Source: Eucommia ulmoides
Lineage: Eukaryota > Streptophyta > Magnoliopsida > Garryales > Eucommiaceae
Assembly (NCBI GenBank): GCA_016647705.1
Contig: CM028329.1
Coordinates: forward strand, 62,079,231-62,143,230
Reading direction: 5' to 3'
DNA length: 64,000 nt
Shown here one piece after another: positions 46,465 to 57,984 of this stretch; position 1 is the first letter of the stretch, and each line of letters starts with the position of its first letter. Below the pieces are notes generated by a model. The model was not told where the DNA came from and ran no database searches. It saw only the letters and a list, made by a program, of their open reading frames with translations. The position numbers and the translations under genes are program-made.

Positions 46465-46871
46465 GGCTCCGTCTGGTTACTGTTTATGTTCCATCTCCCA
46501 AAATTTTGAGATTAATGTAGAAAAATGAATTTGGTAAATATGTTTTTATTCCAAAAAATTTAGGAGTAATTTCATAATATTCCCTGAATTCTTTAAAACA
46601 AAAAAATATTGATTCTTATTCGTTCTTACAAAACTATTTCTACCACTATCTCACCGGTCACCATACATTTAAAGAAAAAAAAACACAAATATATACATTT
46701 AAAGAAAAAAAACACAAATATTGCAACCAAACGTGTTTCTTGTTTCTATTCTCATAAATTAAAAGAAACAATTTAAAGACAATGATCATTACCAAACATG
46801 TTTTTATTCCAAAGCACACAAGAACGGAAATTGAAAAATAGAAAAACATAAACACTAACCAAAACCCTGCC
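46465..46871. mobile_element. PIF/Harbinger-like MITE (407 bp)
   Basis: Begins GGCTCCGTCTGGTTACTG and ends, inverted, GGCAGGGTTTTGGTTAGTG. Flanked by TTA on each side (46462-46464 and 46872-46874). Related in termini and interior to the element at 59071. Confidence 0.65.
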
Positions 46872-47219
46872 TTAGAGATTAAATATACAATTTGACAAAC
46901 TCGAAGATCTCCCCACCAACCCATAATTTAGGGAAAAAAAACAAAAAGTGGGAGCTGTTGATTTGTTGACGCGTGACATAATTAAAGGTAATGCAATAAT
47001 TTTCTTGTCCCCATTAATTAATTAATTAATCATAAAAATTACATTCAGGAGAAGCAGACATTAAAGTCCAGACTGGATTGTGATCCAAGCAAGCATGATT
47101 TGCCCTACAATATTTAAAAAACAATAATAACAACAATAGCAAAAACAAATATTAATAAGACCATGGGAAAAACATGTAAGAAAATTGTGCAATAAACTAA
47201 TCATTGCCCTTTCTAGAAA

Positions 47220-47221
<2 letters not shown>

Positions 47222-47264
<43 letters not shown>
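47222..47264. repeat. Poly(A) run of about 43 bases
   Basis: Uninterrupted A tract on the plus strand just downstream of the RBP45-like gene. It could be a retroposed tail or simple slippage. No associated element was identified. Confidence 0.9.
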
Positions 47265-47266
<2 letters not shown>

Positions 47267-47312
47267 GAAATTAACTGAAGAAATTACTACAAAAATACAA
47301 TCAATTAACCTT

Positions 47313-50300
47313 TTAAGCTTGCTGTGAGAGTGATGAATTCTTCTGCCACAACGGTCGACCCAAAATTGTGCTTCCATGAACAGCAAGGTAAGCTGCATTC
47401 AACCTGGATTTCAAATGTAATTCGGAAATTTAAATCTTGAATTATTCTAGCAAAACAAGGGGGGAAAAAGAAAATAAATATTTACTTGTCAACATCGGGC
47501 ATAGCCAAGGGATCGTAAATTTCTTCTCGTTGTTCCATTGGGGCAGCACCCGCCATGGCCGCTGCTGCTATATCCTGTCCACCTTCAGCCTGAAACAAGA
47601 CATACACACAGTCGGGGTTTGAGAGAGAGAGAGGGGGAGGCGATAATAAACAGTGTTATATACAAGGTTTCACCCTAAAAAACTAGAGAGAGAGAGAGGT
47701 GATAGCAAACATTGTGGTGTACAAGGTTTCACCATAAAATATGCGAGAGAGAGAGAGAAGGTTTCACTATAAAATACTTGAGAGAGAGAGAGAGGCGATA
47801 ACTATGACAAACGTTGTGTTATGCAAGGTTTCACCATAAAATGAGAGAGAGAGAGTCGATAAATATAATAAATGTTTTGTTATACAGGGTTTCGCCATAA
47901 AATACGAGTGATTGAGAGAGCGGGGGGAGAAAGGGGATAAGAAACATTGTGTTATACAAGGTTTCACCATAAAATACTCGAGAGCGAGAGTGAAGCGATA
48001 TATATGGTAAACGTTGTGTAATACAAGGTTTCGCCATAAAAAATGAGAGAGAGATAAATATAATAAATTGTTATACACAGTTTCGCCATAAAATATGAGA
48101 GAGAGAGAGAGAGAATAATGACGTGCATGCTACAGGGTTTCGCCATACACTAGTTCAACAGAGAGCTATTAGATCAGATCACTCAGCATTAAAATTCGAA
48201 AGTAGAAATTAGAAAATTTGTAAGTAAAATTAAATCTCACCGATTGAGGGTACTGTAAGTAACCAGGATATGCACCATAGGCATAAAGTGAAGGATCCTG
48301 AGCTGCAGCATAAGCATATGCATCATAACCTCCTTGTCCATACCCATAATAAGCACTCCATTGATTTGGATCTGCAGCAGCCTGACCCCACATACCAGGT
48401 ACATCCTGCAACATATACTTGCCTAAGGCTTAACCCATGTGTAAAAATTCTTCCCTTTTTTTTTTTTCTTGGAATTTTGGTAAATTCGATAGGCAATCTG
48501 GTAAAATAACTCGCCTGTTTAGCTGTTGGGCTTCGGCCCCATGAAACACGAACTACCTGCTGACCAATCACTGCTCCTTGCATCCTTTGAATTGATTCTT
48601 CTGCCGATGCTCTTTGCAGATGATATCAAGAAATAGTACAAGATAAGAATCAGTCACCAATACACAATTTTTTTTTTTGAAAAGGATAGTACTTGTAAAG
48701 TTGTTGACTGGCACAAAATTATCGAAGTTCCAGGTTGTTATCGTGACAGAAACGGTAAACACTAAAATAAATAGGTCATGCTTCGGTTTTACCTGCTAAC
48801 CCGATAATTGACACAAAATGAAACAATAATTTTGAATTGAACTTCGGGTTACTCGTTAACAGGTGACACAATAGGTGACACAAAATTAATTAATGAATTA
48901 TAAGATATTTTAATTAATTATTTTAAATATATATATATAACAATAAATTAACGTGTAAAGGGTTAAATAAGTTTCAGAAGACACTGAATTAACGTGTCGT
49001 GTCATCGTCGTGTCGAAATCTTAAGATGTATCGTGTCATGTTCGTATTTCAATATTATGACACCTTATGTTATTGTATCATGTTTGTGTCACGTGTTATC
49101 GTGTTCGTGTCAACAAATAACACAGACACGATGACATGAATTGTCAGACCTAATTCAAACCGAGACAATTGATCCCATAAACACGACCCTATTCCTCAAC
49201 ATGGAAGGAAAGATGAGGCATTTGCACATACCATGAGATGCTGTTCTACAATCTTTCTTAAATATTTAGATGGTGGATATACCTGGTTGAAAACTGCACA
49301 AAACCACATCCTCTGCTTGCAGGGATTTTGACGTATACGATTTCACCAAACTGTAAAAAGTACTGCTTTAACTCCTCTTCAGTGATATTCGGGTCCAGAT
49401 TTCCGACAAAAATCTGCCATCAGAAGATAAGAGTCAGATAAGAGAAGCATAAAGCCTTAAATGACAACTGACCAACTTACTGTAGTGTTGTTTATGTCAT
49501 TATCAACTGGGATTGTCTGCAATGGCGGAGTATATACTGGAGTTGGATAAACAGCTGCATATAGAAACATATTTCGGGTTTAGTCTAAACAAGAAAAGGA
49601 ATTAAAATAAAAATAAAAATAACATGTGATATTTATTGAATCTCTCTGCCTCCACTCTCAAGTGATGAAGAAGACAAGTCAAACAAACGATGTTTAAACT
49701 GGTGATTTTGTAGTCAATCTAATTGTATGTCAAAATATTACAGACCCGACACTCTAATTAAAAGGTTTTTAGCACCAAATCTCCTTGGGAGCAGTTCTGT
49801 GAATCAGAGGCTCCAAAATAGGAACAGAATTGTTGAGTACCATGTTATTCCTTTCCAGTCAGCGTGTGATGTGTAACGTTGATGATAAAGGTCGTGACAA
49901 TTGTTCTTTAATTGTTCGTTTGTTCAACAAGTTTGGGAGTTTTTTAATGAAGAAGTGTGGTCTTAGAATAACGGCTGATTCAAGGTGGTAGTACTTTGGG
50001 CTTCTACAAAATGGAAAGGAAAAACTAGCTCCAATAGTCTATGGAAGATTATGCTGGCAGCTGTCGTTTTTTACATTTGTATGGAAAGGAATGCCAGGAT
50101 TTTTAGGCAGCAATCTATGGGGATTGAAGCTCTGCAAATGCAAAGACTGATCTTTGAATTAATCAGATGTAAAGTGCTATCCTATGAGCTTCTTGGAAAA
50201 AGGATCTTAGGGCCAAGCCTAATTGATAACACAATTACACACTTAAAACTGAACACATATGAAACAACCAAAGTATCACTTAAAAATTGTTTTAAGATTT

Positions 50301-52328
50301 TAAATGATGTGTGATTGACTTATTTTTTAGCGCTTCTCACTTAAAACCATCAAACATTGATCTACCACAACTACCATTCAACTTAAGCTCTACAAAAACT
50401 CAAAAAAAAATATATATATATACAAACAGTTGTAGATGGAGAAAGTACTAAATCGAGACGAAACAGAGAGAGAATTGTAGACAGAAAAATTTTAAAAAAA
50501 GAAAGTTGTCAAAATTATTTCAGGGACAAACATTGGTACAAAGATAATCTTTTTCGAAATTAAAAGCAGTAAAAAAAAAAATACTTAATAAATTCAGCCC
50601 TTATAAGCTTTTGATACTTAATTTTCAATGTTATCAAACATGCCCTTGGTTATGATATGGCCTCCAAACGGCTAATTAGTTGATTAGCTTGGAGTCTAAG
50701 ATTAAATGCACCAGGTCCAGGTATGCATCTAAGCAATCTCAAGAGTCATGCTCAAGCTCATCTTCACTTGCACTATGGCCCTATAATATCAAGTACAAAC
50801 TTACTAAAAATTGAAACTAAAGAATCTACTCTAAGAAAAATACGATATGAAATTGAAGGACAGATCCCCTATGGATGAATCAATACCCCAGTTTAACCTG
50901 TAGAAACCCAATGGGCATAACTCACTCCCAAAAGATGCCTTGAAAGAGGAGGATTGCCCTACACTTTATATATAGTTAAAGATCAAGTAACACAAGCGAT
51001 GTGGGATTCAACACGTCCCCTCACGAACAAGGTGGACTTCGACAAACTACTAAGAATGGATATCGGGGGGTCAGCATCAATGTGTGATTCAACATAACCA
51101 ATCAAACACATCTATTGGAGAAAAGATTAAAATTGATTCTAACATATATTTAACAAGCTAGAGCAAAGATCAATATTCTTATGAAGCCTAATTAGAAATC
51201 TATATTGCATTTCAGTTCCATTATGACAGAAATATCATATTACCTTTAACAGCTGCCGAATAGCCAGCGCCAGCGGTCTTCTTTGGAGTTGCAGCACTGA
51301 TACGCATCGGCCTAGTTGAGCAATAGACACCGTTCATTTCAGTCATGGCACGGTTCCTCTCAGCCTCATCAGCAAATTTAACAAACCCATATCCCTTTGT
51401 GCGTCCTGTATTTGGATCAGTGACAACTTTGGCTCCTCTAACAGATGGATATTGGGTTCTAAATGTCTCTTGAAGCAAATAATCAGTAACATCAGGTGCT
51501 AAATCTCCTACAAATATAGAGTGTTCTGGACCAGCATCAGGCCGTCTTTCGCCAATCCCAAAGGATGCCCAATTTAACCTAAAATTCAATTCAGTTCCGG
51601 GAATTTGTGTTCCGTTGTATGACTGCAAAATCCTTTCAGCAGTTGCATGTGAAGTGAACTCCACGAATCCATAACCCTCTGGTTGGCCAGTGAGCTTGTT
51701 ACGGATGACTTTAATTGAAAGCACCTGCTTAACATAGCGATCACTAACTAAATGCGAAATTTAAATGAGAATTGAGGTTCAATGCATCAAAGTTTCTTCT
51801 CAAAGTTGTTCCATATAAATGGAACTGTATCTGTATCATAATAAGCATTCGAACAGGGAAGATAAGGACACAGGTTAGCATGAACAAGGCCATGGTGAAG
51901 CTAACAACATTTGCATAGAGTATATCAAGATTCTATAAGATGGAATTCTTTTTTCAGTTCACATCAAATCACGCAGGAAAGATTAACAAGCTGATAACAT
52001 GAAAATTATCGAAGGACTATGATGCCTTGCCTTTTATCGAGAAAGAGGTGCAATCGATCGATCATATGAGAGACTCGCGAATTCAAGCAGAACTTCAAGT
52101 GCATACTATGAAATTACAAATAAAGATGGAGAGAGAGAGAGAGAGAGGTACCTCTCCGGTTTGAGCGAACCAGCTGTGGAGGTAGGCCTCGTCGGCCCAG
52201 TAGGGCAAATCGCCAATCCAAAGGGTTCGGACTTCTTCGAGGGAGGCCGGTTGGTGGTACGGCTGCCAAGACGACGGCGGTTGCGCGGTGGCAGTTGGTA
52301 GCATGGACGGATACTGTGGCGCACTCAT
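47313..52328 (-). CDS. RBP45/RBP47-type RNA-binding protein with three RRMs (439 aa)
   Basis: Eight exons, in transcript order 51..: 52152-52328, 51244-51724, 49481-49554, 49283-49413, 48515-48611, 48241-48405, 47486-47589, 47313-47403, total 1,320 nt. Nuclear poly(U)-binding hnRNP-like proteins of this family bind mRNA and can join stress granules. RRM1 starts at residue 35 (TLWIGDL; RNP1 GYGFVEF), RRM2 at 128 (SIFVGDL; GYGFVKF), RRM3 at 243 (TIFVGNL; GCGFVQF). The C-terminal part is Tyr/Gly/Ala-rich (YYGYGQGGYDAYAYAAA), ending with the family tail PDVDKLNAAYLAVHG. The last exon is needed for that tail, since reading on from exon 7 would stop at DVDK. Exon 5 ends at a GC donor (AG|GCGAGT); other donors are GT. 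Confidence 0.88.
47620..48150. repeat. Intronic minisatellite in the RBP45-like gene
   Basis: In intron 6, about nine degenerate units of roughly 55-65 bp combine a GA run (GAGAGAGAGAG) with CAAGGTTTCACCATAAAATA and GATAA...ACATTGTGTTATA. Unit length varies mainly through the GA part. Open frames over it on the minus strand are artefacts. Confidence 0.85.
48772..49152. mobile_element. Possible hAT-like MITE in an RBP45-like intron
   Basis: Carries GTGTCGTGTC and GTGTTCGTGTC motifs like those inside the MITE at 44386. Ends TAGGTC on the left and, inverted, TAGGTCTGACAATTCATG on the right. No convincing target duplication, so boundaries are approximate. Confidence 0.42.
49790..50314 (+). pseudogene. 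LINE reverse-transcriptase C-terminal fragment (zf-RVT region), decayed
   Basis: Lies in RBP45-like intron 2, antisense to the gene. At 49901 one frame reads LFFNCSFVQQVWEFFNEEVW, the usual zf-RVT tail of plant LINE polyproteins. It is followed in another frame at 49985-50314 by WKIMLAAVVFYICMERNARI, another LINE hallmark. Stops and a frameshift separate the parts, and no RT core remains. Confidence 0.68.
50865..51175 (-). repeat. TGTTGAATCYCACAT repeat family, copy in RBP45-like intron 2
   Basis: In reverse orientation it has the family marks: TGTTGAATCCCACATCG, a TATATAAAG-like TATA, and GTGAGTTATGCCCATTGGG. Related tracts lie at 53560-54275 and 57115-57735. The start TG plus TATA layout suggests small LTR-type (TRIM or solo LTR) elements, not proven. 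Confidence 0.5.
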
Positions 52329-53452
52329 CGTCTCTCGAGATTGTCGATGAAGTTACGCCGCTGTACTCTATACATATACTGGCAGATCAACGCCGACCGG
52401 CCTGTTCAAGTATTATACTTTGGGATTTTCATTTTTTTTCTTTTATACCCAAGAATCCCACGTTTAAGCCCAGTCTGTGACTAATCTCGTTCGGAATTTG
52501 AGATTGTCCCTCCCAATAACTGTTTTTTCGAAAACTCAAAGACCTTACAAAGATTACTCAAGTTACACTATGTTGGTATACTGAAGAATAAAAATTCAAA
52601 CCCCTAATTTAGACGAGAGGTTAAAATCCGTTCATGGCTTTTTAGCTTACCGATTATTTTGTGTGCTTTCAAATAGTGATGGGGTATTTATGTGTCCTAA
52701 ACCGACCTCCTTCAGATTTAACCGGTTTATTGTCCTGATTATAAAAGACCTACTTTACTTCATACCTCTGTTCTCCATGACACTGGCTGTTTATTCATAA
52801 CCCCGTTAGAGTGGAACTAGTCATTGATCGTCGTTGGGCCATTTGGTCTGTGCCCATTACATCTTCTCGGATGTGTCATGGGAGCCAAACTCTTTAGGCC
52901 ACGTGAGATTTATCCAGTTAGACTCCATAGGCCTAATTTACTCTAATGGCCAATAAGGCCACCTAAGTGATTGCATGTTTTTAGGGTTAACTTTTAATTA
53001 GATTGGTTAAATCCTAATCAAATCAAATTAGGACTAATCATTTTTGTTTTACTGGGCCATGTATGGTGTTTATGTCCAAAATCATTAATAATGTTTTTAA
53101 TTTTGTGAAATTTTAAAATTATAAAATTTGGGTGGCTAAATATGCAATTTAGCAAAGATAGAGGATGCCAAAATGTAAATTTTCCAAAATATAAACCCAA
53201 AACAAGGAGGTAATGATTGGTAGTCTTTCGATTTAACGAGCGATGATTTAAATTCCTCGTTTGATTGAGAACAAAAGCTGAAATTTTTGCGAAGAAGACG
53301 ATTAAATTTTAAATTTTCAATCGATCACGTTACCTAAAGAGAATCTTCAAAGTGCTTTTGATCGAACAACGATCAGATTGCCAACGCATTCCACCGCATT
53401 TTGCTAATCTAATCTGTTTGAAAACATTTTTTTTTTCCATTTCGGAGCTGTA
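52329..53452. other. Divergent promoter region between RBP45-like and LPAT genes
   Basis: 1.1 kb separates two start codons facing apart, so it should hold both promoters. No gene is seen. Sequence around 52700-53050 (GGCC-bearing repeats, TTAGGACTAATCA) looks repeat-derived but was not classified. Confidence 0.5.
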
Positions 53453-56400
53453 ATGGCGATCGCAGCGGCGGTTGTTCTTCCCCTGGGGATACTCTTCCTT
53501 CTTTCAGGCCTCGTTGTTAACCTAATTCAGGTACTTCATTCATTATTACCTCCTCATGCTCTTCGTTTTAATCTGATGAATCTCACTCACATGTCGCTTG
53601 TGTTACCCGATCTCGAGCTATATATAAATCTTAGGGAAATCTTTACGAGGTTTCTTTTGAGAGTGAGCTAGGCTATTTGGGTTTTTACGGGTATCAGAGC
53701 CAGAATTATGATGGTGGGTGTGTTGAATCCCACGTTGATGTTGGGTCTCTCAATATCCGTTCGCAGTGGTTTTTCAAATTCACTATGCGCGTGAGGGGGC
53801 GTGTTGAATCTCACATTGGACCCTTCTCTCAATGTCCGTTCGCAGTGGTTTGTCAAAGTCCACCCTCGATGTCCGTTCACAGTGGTTTTCCTCGATGTTG
53901 AGCTGTATATAAAGTCTAGGGCAATCTTCATCTTACAAGCCGTCTTTTGAGAGTGTATTAGGCTCTTAGGGTTTTTACAGGGTATCAGAGCCAAAACTTT
54001 GATGTTGGGTGTGTTGAATCCCACATCGATATTGGGTCCCTCAATATTTTTGTTCACAGTGGTTTGTAAAAAAGTCTACCATACGCATGAGGGGGTGTGA
54101 TGAATCCCACATCGATGTTAGGTCCTTCCCTCGATATCCGTTCGGGTTTGTCAAAGTTCACCCTGCGCTTGAGGGGAGTGTTGAATCTCACATCGCTTGT
54201 GTTTCTTGATCTTGAGCTATATGTAAAGCATAAGATTGTCTTTTGAGAGTGAGTTAGGTCCATTTGGTTCCTATATACTCAATGCAGCGTCTTCAATCGT
54301 TAATCTTTTTTTTGTTAAGAAACGCATTAGGGTTTTCCTTGATTTTCGCTATGGCAGGCTCTTCTCTTCATAATTGTTCGGCCATTATCAAAGAGCATTT
54401 ACAGAAGGATTAACAGAATTCTCGTGGAATTGTTGTGGCTGGAGCTCGTTTGGCTTTTTGATTGGTGGGCAAACATTAAGGTGATTGTTTATTTGTTGAA
54501 TGTTCATCCTTTATCTTTAAACTGGGAATTTGTTGGTGATGGTTTGATCTATGGCAGGTTGAACTCTACATTGATTCAGAAACTTTACACCTAATGGGTA
54601 ACTTCAATTTCCATGGCTATAGCTCCATTGTTCTTCTGTAATCACCCTTTTTGTGTAAAAAATTATTTAATGTATTAACTAAATTTAATAAAAAAAGTAG
54701 TTTTATTAAAAATAAAAGCAAAAAATTAAAGGAGTATTTAAAGACATGAAAGTTACTGTAATTTTTTACATTGAAAAATTGTACTGACTTTCATGTAGTA
54801 CGGTAACTTTGGACTTCAAATAAAAAAAAATGTAGCTTGTGCACTACATGGGAAGTTTTAAGTTTATGGACTATTCACCAAGAACACTTCTTTTTTAAAA
54901 GCGTTTTTTTCTTTTTAAATGCAAAACAAGTGCTAGTTAAGAAAACGTTACCAAATGGTGCCTTTATTAATTTTGAGGTATTTTCAGGTAAAGAACATGC
55001 ACTTCTGATTTCAAATCATAGAAGTGATATCGACTGGCTTGTCGGGTGGGTTCTTGCACAGGTGCTTATCTCCATTTTATTGAAACTTATCAAAACGCAC
55101 TTTTTTATGACAATAATCTGCAGATTGACGCCTTTTAAAAAAATAAATGAATTGAATTTTGTTATTTTTATCGTCTGATTGAACATTGTTTTGATATTCA
55201 CAGCGATCAGGTTGCCTTGGCAGTGCACTAGCTTTAATGAAGAAATCATTAAAGATTCTGCCAGTGAGTTTTTTTTTTCAATCCCAAATACTTAGGCAGC
55301 GTTTGGTGGCAGGGAATTCAAGCTTTGGAACTTAAATTGGAAAATGAACGCGTGTAATTGATTATTTGCTAGTTTATAATACATCGTTGAATTTATTTTT
55401 GTACATTTATGATTCTTCTTTTGATGATTATTTCTTTTATTTTTAATTTTTGTTTATATGTAACTATCTATAAAATGTCCCCACTCAGTAAAACCCTGTC
55501 TTCAACGTATGCAGGTTATAGGTTGGTCGATGTGGTTTTCAGAATACATTTTTCTAGAACGAAGCTGGGCAAAAGATGAGAACACTTTGACGGTACTTTA
55601 TAATATAAATAAAAATTTAAAATTTTGAATTAGCCGTTCTTGGTTTATCGTGTTTATTATTTTTTTTCATTTTTTTTTTTAATTTTTGGTATTGCAGTCA
55701 GGTTTTCAACAGCTTACTGATTTCCCTCAGCCTTTCTGGTTGGCTCTTTTTGTAGAGGGAACTCGGTTTACACAGGCAAAGCTCTTGGCTGCTCAAGAAT
55801 ATGCTTCTTCAGCAGGTTTGCCTATTCCAAGGCATGTTTTGATCCCACGAACAAAGGTTGGATCTTTGAACAATTTGATCCATTTCGATTTTATTTTTTT
55901 ATTTTTTTAACGTTTAACGATGTTGGCGACAGGGTTTTGTAGCAGCAGTAAGTCATTTAAGGTCATTTGTGCCGGCTATATACAATGTTACAGTTGCAAT
56001 TCCGAAAACTGAAGCTCCACCTACAATGGTGGGAATATTCAGAGGCCAATCTTCTGTGGTAAGCTCTAAGCTGACATTAATTCAGTAATTTTGACTGTTT
56101 GCTTTGCTGTGAAAATTGAAAAAATAAATTAAAAAAAACGGCTGATTACAGGTTCAGGTGCACGTCGAGCGGCATTTAATGCAGGAGCTACCAGAAACAA
56201 GTAGTGGCATTGCAGATTGGTGTAAAGACATATTTCTTGCAAAGGTAAAATTTTCAACTTAAATTTTTCTCTGGGTTGCGTTTGGAGCGCGCAAATTGCA
56301 AGAAAATATTGATGCATTCAAAATTTAGAAATATACAGGCCTTCATGGTACATTTTTTTTTGATGTATTGATGCTTGTATTTTCACTCTCAACACACGCA

Positions 56401-56827
56401 CAGGATGCTTTATTGGAGCGGCATCTTGCCAAAGACACGTTTGGTGAGGGAGTATATCACGACATTGGTAGACCGAAGAAGTCTTTGTTTGTAAGAAAAA
56501 AAGATCAACTTACACGAACCAGAATTGAAAATTCATAAATTTCTCAATTTCTGTCTCTTAATCGTCAATTTTTTTTTTCGGGTCATGATGAATGAGCAGG
56601 TGGTTATTGGATGGTCATGTTTCCTGGCCATTGGAGCTGTCAAGTTTTTCAAATGGTGTCCGTTTTCGTGGGGAGAAATCTCGTTCTGTCTCGTTTTCTT
56701 GACACTCGTCCTGATCCTTATGCAGATGCTGATTCAAGTTTCTCAGTCGGAAAATTCAACTCCTCCTCCTCCTCCTCCTCCTCCGCCATCTCCACCGGAG
56801 ATATTGAACATCAAGCTTCTTCAGTAA
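53453..56827 (+). CDS. 1-acyl-sn-glycerol-3-phosphate acyltransferase, ER type (LPAT2-like, 381 aa)
   Basis: Eleven exons: 53453-53530, 54358-54480, 54558-54597, 54988-55061, 55204-55263, 55515-55592, 55698-55856, 55933-56058, 56152-56244, 56404-56490, 56600-56827, total 1,146 nt. The enzyme acylates lysophosphatidic acid at sn-2 to make phosphatidic acid for membrane and storage lipids. Visible motifs: N-terminal membrane span, [12 protein letters not shown], catalytic NHRSDID (His91, Asp96), FVEGTR (171-174) and IPRTKGF (about 200), then two C-terminal hydrophobic spans. Sequence order follows Arabidopsis LPAT2 closely ([18 protein letters not shown]). The C-terminal tail has nine consecutive prolines from a CCT-rich repeat, an odd local feature. 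Intron 1 is filled with repeat DNA. Confidence 0.92.
53560..54275 (+). repeat. TGTTGAATCYCACAT repeat tract in LPAT intron 1
   Basis: About five TGTTGAATC(C/T)CACAT units alternate with CAATATCCGTTCGCAGTGG and GAGCTATATATAAATCTTAG. In forward orientation relative to LPAT. It looks like nested or tandem solo-LTR/TRIM-type copies. Confidence 0.55.
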
Positions 56828-57984
56828 TTTCTTGTTTTTCTTCTTCTGAATTATCTAATTTAATTCAATTTTTTTTACTGGAAAAATCGCAAATTACGGT
56901 TGTTTTGCTCTTAGTAGATGCTGCATATTTATATGTAAAGATTCGTAGTTCATTTTTTTTATTCATTCTTTGACAACAGCAGATTTTATATTCAGAATTT
57001 TTTTGCTACCATTGTTCTTTTTATAGTTCATGTTTACATTTATTCATTGCCTGCTCTTCTTCTTAGTAAGGAATTGCAATTTACACCAAAAATGAATATT
57101 CTCAAACAAGTATGTGAACTTTAGACCAATCAAGAGAAAGGTCCAACATCAATATGGAATTTAACACGTTCCCTCACGTGCAGGATACTCTTTTTGATAA
57201 ATCACTAAGAACGGATATCGGGAGTCCAACATCGATGTGAGATTCAACACACCCAATATCAAACAATTGTACTGACTTTGATACCACGTATAAACCCAAT
57301 GGGTCTCACTCACTCCTAAAAGACGTTTTCGTAAGATGAGGATTACCCTAAACTTAATATATAGTTTAAGATCAGGTGACACAGGCGATGTGGGAGATTC
57401 AACACATCCCCTCACACGCAAGGTGGATTTTTGACAAATCACTGCAAATGGATATCGAGGGATAGACCCAACATCGATGTGGGATTCAACACGTCCCCTC
57501 ATATGCAGGATGAACTTTTTAACAAACCACTAAAAGTGGGTATCTGGAGACCCAACATCAATGTGAGATTCAACACATTCAACATCAGACAAGAATCATA
57601 ACTCTGATACAATGTAGAAATCCAATGGGACCTAACTCACTCTCAAAAACGTCTTGTAAAATGAGCGTTGCCCTCGACTTTATATATAACTCAAGATCAA
57701 GTAACACAAGGAATGTGGGATCCAACAATAATTAATTAACAAAAACATAATTTATGTCTGCTCACATTTTAACTATTGAAAAAAAGAAAAGAAAAGAAAA
57801 AAAAGGAACACTCGTAAATTTTTGTTCTTTATAAAACAACAATAGAAGTCCCATTAGGTTAAATGAGCCTTCTTCCCATGTAAAAGAATAGCAATCACCA
57901 GTCATCAGAAAACAAAAATGTAGTGAAATTTACTCTTTTCAAAAAGAGTGGAATTCAACTGGCAGCAAGAGAGCAGTTCGAAGC
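56828..57984. other. Intergenic region between converging LPAT and HisRS genes
   Basis: Holds the two 3' ends and a long repeat tract at 57115-57735. Nothing else is recognised. Confidence 0.55.
57115..57735 (-). repeat. TGTTGAATCYCACAT repeat tract between LPAT and HisRS
   Basis: Reverse-orientation copies of the same family as 53560-54275: GATGTGGGATTCAACACGTC, TATATATAGTTTAAGATCAG and GGATATCGAGGGATAGACCC recur about four times. Confidence 0.55.

Noticed and set aside
54837..55178. 113-codon open frame in LPAT
   Set aside because: Contains exon 4 but otherwise reads through flanking introns.
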